Below are positions 6,101 through 8,870 of a DNA stretch of 8,870 bases, piece after piece (the first letter of the stretch is position 1; each line of letters begins with the position of its first letter). The position numbers were made by a program, and so were the translations under genes. The notes beneath the pieces are model-generated. The model saw only the letters and a program-made list of their open reading frames with translations, ran no database searches and was not told where the DNA came from. The DNA comes from PVC group bacterium (GTDB lineage: Bacteria; Verrucomicrobiota; Kiritimatiellia; SS1-B-03-39; PXDE01), in NCBI GenBank assembly GCA_003566475.1, contig PXDE01000112.1, positions 1 to 8,870 of the forward strand, written 5' to 3'.

Positions 6101-7354
6101 TCAACTGCCAGATCTAGGCTCATGCCTTCCGTGAGGTCCGCCCCCGCGCCGGAGGGCGGCGAACCCGTAGCGGGCCCGCAGCCGGTCCACCGCCGCGTCC
6201 AGCCGCCGGTCCCGTTCGGTCTGCTTGGTTCCCTCCTTCTCGAACAGGCCCGGCTGGACGACCCCCGACCCGGCGTCGGCCAGGCCCTCGACCCCGCATC
6301 CAAGCAGGCGCACCGACCGGCCCGAACCGCCCGAGGCCTCCCAGAGCGCCAGCACTTCTCGGATCAGCGCCCGGTCTTCCCGGAGCGGACGGTCAAGCGT
6401 GCGGCGGCGGGTCAGCGTCCGGAAGTCCGCCATCCGGACCTTGAGGGTCACCACCCTCCCCTCCAGCCCCTTGGCCCGGAGCCGCCGCCCCACGTCCTCG
6501 GCCAGCCCGACCAGGGTCCGGCGCTGGAGGTCGGGGTCGGCCTCGTCCTCGTCGAAGGTGTGCTCGCGGGACAGGCTCTTCCGTTCCGACTCCGGGGCGA
6601 CCTCGCGCGAGTCCTCGCCCGCCGCGAGCCGCAGCGCATGGAGGGCCAGGGACCGGCCGAGCAGCGCGGTCAGCCACCCCTCCCCCACCTGCTGGAGGTC
6701 TCCGATGGTCCGCACCCCCCGCTCCTGGAGCCGAGCCGCCGCGACCGTCCCCACCCCCCAGATCCGCCCCACCGGAAGCGGGGCCAGAAAGGCCCGGATC
6801 TCGTCCGGGGCCGTGGGCACGGCCACCAGGCCGTCGGGCTTTTCGAGATCGCTGGCCAGCTTGGCCAGGAACTTGTTGGTGGCCACCCCCACCGAGGCGG
6901 TCAGCCCGGTTTCCTCCCGCATCCGGATCTTGAGCGCCCGGGCCAGGTTCAGGGCGCAGCCGCCGAAGGGATAGAGCGCCCCGCGCACATCGAGAAACGC
7001 CTCGTCCACGGACAGCGGCTCCACCTGGGGGGTGAAGCTCTCGAAGACCCTGAACACCCGCCCCGACATCTCCTCGTAGCGCTTCATGCGCGGGGGGAGG
7101 AACACGGCCTCGGGGCACCGGCGACCGGCCTCCCGGGAAGGCATGGCCGAATGGATGCCGAAGCGCCGGGCCTCGTAGCTGGCCGTGGCCACCACCCCCC
7201 GCCGGTCCGGCGGCGCCCCCACCACCACCGGCCGCCCCGCCAGCTCCGGCCGGTCCAGCACCTCCACCGCCGCGAAGAACGCGTCCATATCCACATGGAC
7301 CACCGTCCGCCGGCACGGCTCTGCCTTCGCTGGTTTACCGCGGGGCGATTCCAT
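6101..7354 (-). CDS. dinB: DNA polymerase IV (Y-family translesion polymerase)
   Basis: This 417-residue error-prone polymerase extends DNA past lesions or mismatched ends. The palm begins VVHVDMDAFFAAVE with catalytic D22 (and D24 beside it). SVDEAFLDV holds D117 and E118. YEARRFGIHSAMP (60-72) and TASVGVATNKFLAKLASDLEKPDG (152-175) are family signatures. The thumb helix-hairpin-helix region (PLPVGRIWGVG, 192-202) and the little-finger domain (about 255-350) follow. QPGLF (367-371) fits a beta-clamp binding pentapeptide. The length is usual, with a 16-residue N-terminal extension and a basic tail. The ATG at 7354 is 6 bp after the brnA stop and has only weak Shine-Dalgarno character (CTGGG next to it, GGAAGG 17 nt away). 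Coupled translation from brnA is therefore likely. No LexA box is obvious nearby. The protein appears intact and functional. Confidence 0.96.
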   Translation of the reverse strand: MESPRGKPAKAEPCRRTVVHVDMDAFFAAVEVLDRPELAGRPVVVGAPPDRRGVVATASYEARRFGIHSAMPSREAGRRCPEAVFLPPRMKRYEEMSGRVFRVFESFTPQVEPLSVDEAFLDVRGALYPFGGCALNLARALKIRMREETGLTASVGVATNKFLAKLASDLEKPDGLVAVPTAPDEIRAFLAPLPVGRIWGVGTVAAARLQERGVRTIGDLQQVGEGWLTALLGRSLALHALRLAAGEDSREVAPESERKSLSREHTFDEDEADPDLQRRTLVGLAEDVGRRLRAKGLEGRVVTLKVRMADFRTLTRRRTLDRPLREDRALIREVLALWEASGGSGRSVRLLGCGVEGLADAGSGVVQPGLFEKEGTKQTERDRRLDAAVDRLRARYGFAALRRGGGPHGRHEPRSGS

Positions 7355-7360
7355 CCCAGG

Positions 7361-7615
7361 TCAGGACACCTTCCGGATCTCCTCCCGGACGACCTTCCGC
7401 AGCATGGATTCCAGAGACCCCGGCGGGGTGTCCACCCATTGGCGGAGCGCATCGTTGATCATGGTCTGGTAGTTCCCGCCCCCCTGGGCCATGGCCTGGG
7501 CTCGGAACCATTCCACCAGATCTCGGTCGAGCCGGATGGTGATCCGGGTCTTCCTGCCCGGGTGCGCCAGGACCGCCCCTCTCCGGGCCTTGCTGAAGTC
7601 ATAGTTGGCTTTCAT
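7361..7615 (-). CDS. brnA: BrnA-type antitoxin (ribbon-helix-helix)
   Basis: This 84-residue protein should neutralise BrnT and repress the shared promoter. The ribbon-helix-helix core is RITIRLDRDLVEWFRAQ (24-40), which includes the DNA-contacting strand. A loop and helix follow, YQTMINDALRQWV (49-61). The C-terminal segment (SLESMLRKVVREEIRK, 67-82) is charged and helical and may be the toxin-binding or oligomerisation part. The ATG at 7615 lies inside the end of brnT (17-bp overlap), the normal toxin-first order for this family. The stop is 6 bp before dinB. The family assignment rests on gene order and the fold pattern together. Confidence 0.85.
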   Translation of the reverse strand: MKANYDFSKARRGAVLAHPGRKTRITIRLDRDLVEWFRAQAMAQGGGNYQTMINDALRQWVDTPPGSLESMLRKVVREEIRKVS

Positions 7616-7865
7616 AGGATCGCTGCTCTGTTCGGGTGGCTTTGCGGGCTGAGATTATCCGAATGGTTTCCCCTCGCCAGGTGTAGGCCACGACCAGAAT
7701 GCGCCCGAAGGCGTCCATGCCGACAGTCACATGTCTCGCTTCACCACGCACCATTTGGTCTAGCGTCAGGGCGTTCGGGTCGTCGAACACGCCGAACGTG
7801 TCCGCAAAGCAGATTCCGTGCTTGGCCTGATTCCGGGCGGCCTTCTGTAGATCCCACTCGAACAT
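7599..7865 (-). CDS. brnT: BrnT-type toxin (RelE-fold ribonuclease)
   Basis: This 88-residue toxin is a ribonuclease that arrests translation. Family hallmarks run in order: FEWDLQKAARNQAKHGICFADTFGVF at 2-27, DP at 29-30, GEARHVTVG at 41-49, R55-ILVVAYT, and the C-terminal RIISARKATRTEQRSYE (69-85). The last carries the Arg/Ser/Arg residues associated with activity. I chose the ATG at 7865 rather than the in-frame ATG at 7883. Family members start at (M)xFEWD, and the predicted -10 lies between the two codons, so the upstream codon would not be transcribed. No Shine-Dalgarno is present, and the mRNA may be leaderless. The gene looks intact. Codon use is slightly less GC-biased than in dinB, which is compatible with horizontal transfer. 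Confidence 0.92.
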   Translation of the reverse strand: MFEWDLQKAARNQAKHGICFADTFGVFDDPNALTLDQMVRGEARHVTVGMDAFGRILVVAYTWRGETIRIISARKATRTEQRSYESQL

Positions 7866-7870
7866 CGCTG

Positions 7871-7900
7871 AATGTATGCACATCTATATGCACGAGTCAA
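7871..7900 (-). promoter_or_regulatory. Predicted brnTA promoter with overlapping GTGCATA direct repeat
   Basis: TTGACT (7900-7895) and TACATT (7876-7871) are separated by 18 bp (17 bp to ATACAT). The spacer holds GTGCATA twice, at 7893-7887 and 7881-7875, 12 bp apart and thus on about the same helix face. BrnTA systems are known to be autorepressed by the BrnA-BrnT complex, so this repeat is a candidate operator. The start point would fall at about the brnT ATG (7865). Confidence 0.55.
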
Positions 7901-7965
7901 GCTGCCTTCAGGGCGGGGAGATTCCATTCCACATCTTGCCCCGGTCCCCGCAGTTTCCACGGACA

Positions 7966-7984
7966 CTCCGCAAGGAATGCGGAG
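7966..7984 (-). other. Hairpin in the gene-free gap between the ParD-like gene and brnT
   Basis: CTCCGCA and TGCGGAG form a perfect 7-bp stem around a 5-nt loop, 106 bp downstream of the ParD-like stop codon. No T-run follows. It could end or protect the ParD-like transcript before the brnT promoter. The rest of 7901-8089 shows no gene; in particular, no toxin partner for the ParD-like protein. Confidence 0.4.
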
Positions 7985-8089
7985 CTACGCCGGAACGGCC
8001 CCTATCCCCCCTTTACGGCGAGAAAACCTGCCCCCGTCCCCCCAGGGGCATGTCCCTTGGTGGCGCCGTCGATCTCAGATCGCTTATCA

Positions 8090-8494
8090 TCAAGAGGATG
8101 GAACGAACGCCCGGTCCTCGATCCGGCCACGGACCCGGCTTCCGTCCGGCATGACCTGGACCACGCCGTGCGGGTCATCGGGGTCGACCTCGTAGAGGGG
8201 TCCGTCCGATCTCGCGATGTGTTCGCGGATTTTCTTGTATGGCATGGATTTACGGAGGGCATCCAGGGCATCCATCACGGCCTGGACCGCCTGGGGATCC
8301 TCGCGGACGGATTCGGGGTCGCCACCCGATCGTTTCAGGGCGATGGCCGCGTCGCCGGACATGGCGCCTTCCACAGACCGGCCCAGCCGGGCCCAATGTT
8401 CGATCTGCCCCGCGAGGGACCGATCCGCCCACCGCGCCGTCTCCCGCGCAGCGTCCGCCAGTTCCTGCGAGACTTTGACCCCAACCGTTCTCAT
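8090..8494 (-). CDS. ParD-like antitoxin with C-terminal extension, no partner seen
   Basis: This 134-residue protein has an N-terminal ribbon-helix-helix, RTVGVKVSQELADAARETAR (2-21), then RSLAGQIEHWARLGRSVE (25-42). That is the pattern of the ParD-like antitoxin family (IEHWARLGR is characteristic), and it predicts DNA binding and autorepression. The rest is longer than classic ParD. A middle charged helix region (PQAVQAVMDALDALRKSMPYKKIREHI, 67-93) precedes a beta-rich tail with GPLYEVDPDDP and GVVQVMPDGSRVRGRI (98-124). Such a tail may bind a toxin or be a small separate domain. I start it at the ATG at 8494, which lies 7 nt after a predicted -10; an upstream start at 8530 would fall within the promoter. 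No toxin follows before brnT. The nearest toxin is VapC upstream, which normally pairs with a different antitoxin. Confidence 0.78.
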   Translation of the reverse strand: MRTVGVKVSQELADAARETARWADRSLAGQIEHWARLGRSVEGAMSGDAAIALKRSGGDPESVREDPQAVQAVMDALDALRKSMPYKKIREHIARSDGPLYEVDPDDPHGVVQVMPDGSRVRGRIEDRAFVPSS

Positions 8495-8501
8495 AGGTGA
8501 C

Positions 8502-8530
8502 TTTCTACTCCATAATGCTCCCAAATGCAA
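8502..8530 (-). promoter_or_regulatory. Predicted promoter of the ParD-like gene
   Basis: TTGCAT (8530-8525) and TAGAAA (8507-8502) are 17 bp apart. The -10 ends 7 nt before the ATG at 8494, so transcription should start at or next to the start codon. GGAG lies 13 nt from the ATG, too far to be a good ribosome binding site. Just upstream is the palindrome CGCCGCGGCG (8532-8541). Confidence 0.4.
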
Positions 8531-8558
8531 CCGCCGCGGCGAAAACAGACCTGTCCCT

Positions 8559-8648
8559 AGTCGGCAGGGCCTGTCCCCAAGGCGGAGGTCTGTCCCCTTC
8601 CGGAGTCCGCAGGGCCTGTCCCCAAGGCGGAGGTCTGTCCCCTTCCGG
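8559..8648. repeat. Two-copy 45-bp tandem repeat with GGGGACAG motifs
   Basis: Units 8559-8603 and 8604-8648 are identical except for one base (G8563 versus C8608). Each has GGGGACAG twice when read on the minus strand (8578-8571 and 8597-8590; 8623-8616 and 8642-8635), spaced alternately 19 and 26 bp. Further GGGACAGG or GGGACAAGG copies flank the array. GGGGACAG-type motifs occur in REP elements mobilised by TnpA-REP (RAYT) transposases in several phyla; no transposase is visible here. The near-identity of the copies indicates a recent duplication. Confidence 0.85.
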
Positions 8649-8674
8649 GAAGACCTTGTCCCTATCTCGTGGAG

Positions 8675-8711
8675 CCGTCCAACCTCTGGACGGATCCGTC
8701 CAGGGTCTGGA
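8675..8711. repeat. Nested palindrome cluster with (G/T)CCA...TGG(A/C) half-sites
   Basis: CCGTCCA-ACCTC-TGGACGG (8675-8693) is a 7-bp hairpin. Its right arm is also the left arm of a perfect 18-bp palindrome, CTGGACGGATCCGTCCAG (8686-8703). That palindrome in turn shares TCCAG with TCCAG-GGT-CTGGA (8699-8711). The three alternatives are mutually exclusive structures. The block lies 42 bp downstream of the vapC stop. It could end the toxin transcript or serve as a protein-binding array. Confidence 0.7.
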
Positions 8712-8752
8712 AGGGGCCTGCGCTCCCTGGCCCGTCTTGACCGGGAGCGGGC

Positions 8753-8870
8753 TCAGCCCCGGCACGGGTTCCGCCATCGCAGGCCGGGAAACCTGCTGAA
8801 GTCCGCGTCGGTGGACTGGAGCTCGCAGCCGTGCTCGATGGCGAGGGCGGCGAGGTGGGCGTCGGTGACC
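8753..8870 (-). CDS. vapC: VapC-type PIN-domain toxin, C-terminal part (cut by window edge)
   Basis: The last 38 codons of a gene read VTDAHLAALAIEHGCELQ, then STDADFSRFPGLRWRNP and a short CRG tail before TGA at 8753-8755. DAHLAALA with its Asp, followed by STDADF with two more acidic residues, and FPGLRWRNP are the standard end of VapC ribonucleases, which cut tRNA or rRNA in a metal-dependent way. The catalytic N-terminal Asp and any vapB antitoxin gene would lie beyond 8870. The end is normal, so nothing suggests a pseudogene. This part was identified by translating the final bases directly, because the frame is open to the edge. Confidence 0.88.
   Translation of the reverse strand, partial: VTDAHLAALAIEHGCELQSTDADFSRFPGLRWRNPCRG

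Noticed and set aside
5782..6303. A 173-codon minus-strand open frame over the repeat cluster
   Set aside because: Most of it is translated palindromic repeat (repeated PPANRCDPSGV-like text), and the rest overlaps the dinB 3' end in another frame.
6101..7354. SOS (LexA) regulation of dinB
   Set aside because: I saw no CTGT-N8-ACAG-like or GAAC-N4-GTTC-like box in the short region before dinB or in the brnT promoter.
7901..8089. A hidden toxin gene between the ParD-like gene and brnT
   Set aside because: The short frames crossing this stretch lack ribosome binding sites and recognisable motifs and are out of frame with the real genes on both sides.
6059..8500. An 813-codon open frame on the plus strand opposite dinB, brnTA and the ParD-like gene
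   Set aside because: It is antisense to four recognisable genes and is Pro/Arg/His-rich low-complexity translation with no domain. It arises because stop codons are rare on the complementary strand of GC-rich genes.

Overview
This is a high-GC (roughly two-thirds G+C) window from a bacterium with an outer membrane. The evidence for two membranes is a beta-barrel protein with a signal peptide and a C-terminal Phe, plus a type IV prepilin peptidase. Every gene I can support lies on the minus strand, so the window reads from right to left. The phylum cannot be fixed from the sequence. The many GC-rich palindromic intergenic repeats and the (T)CCA-N-TGG(A) elements remind me of Verrucomicrobiota/Kiritimatiellota or other high-GC Gram-negatives, but that is only an impression.

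In transcription order, the right end (8870 to about 7361) is an accessory segment rich in toxin-antitoxin genes. It holds the C-terminal end of a VapC-type PIN toxin (8753-8870, cut by the window edge). A 258-bp intergenic block of palindromes and 45-bp tandem repeats follows, then a ParD-like ribbon-helix-helix antitoxin with no visible toxin partner. Next comes a BrnT/BrnA toxin-antitoxin pair. The Y-family DNA polymerase gene dinB starts only 6 bp after brnA, so dinB may be transcribed from the BrnTA promoter.

The centre (5704 to 1781) is a metal-acquisition locus. It encodes a His-rich outer-membrane protein, a periplasmic ZnuA/TroA-type binding protein, a short ABC ATPase and an ABC-3 family permease. 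The substrate is most likely zinc. A good promoter upstream of the outer-membrane gene has a 21-bp GATAAA-N9-TTTATC palindrome over its -10, as expected for a Fur/Zur-type repressor site. Two strong GC hairpins separate the outer-membrane gene from the ABC genes. Before this locus lies a roughly 400-bp region with long direct and inverted repeats.

The left end (1403 to 1) is a housekeeping operon: prepilin peptidase (pilD), shikimate kinase (aroK) overlapping it by an ATGA, and the first codons of a further gene with a strong ribosome binding site. A three-unit array of 89-bp repeats, each with two hairpins, separates this operon from the ABC genes.

I found no convincing wholly new system. 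The most unusual points are the brnT-brnA-dinB arrangement, the probable leaderless starts of two antitoxin-system genes, the predicted metal-responsive operator, and four different repeat families in under 9 kb.
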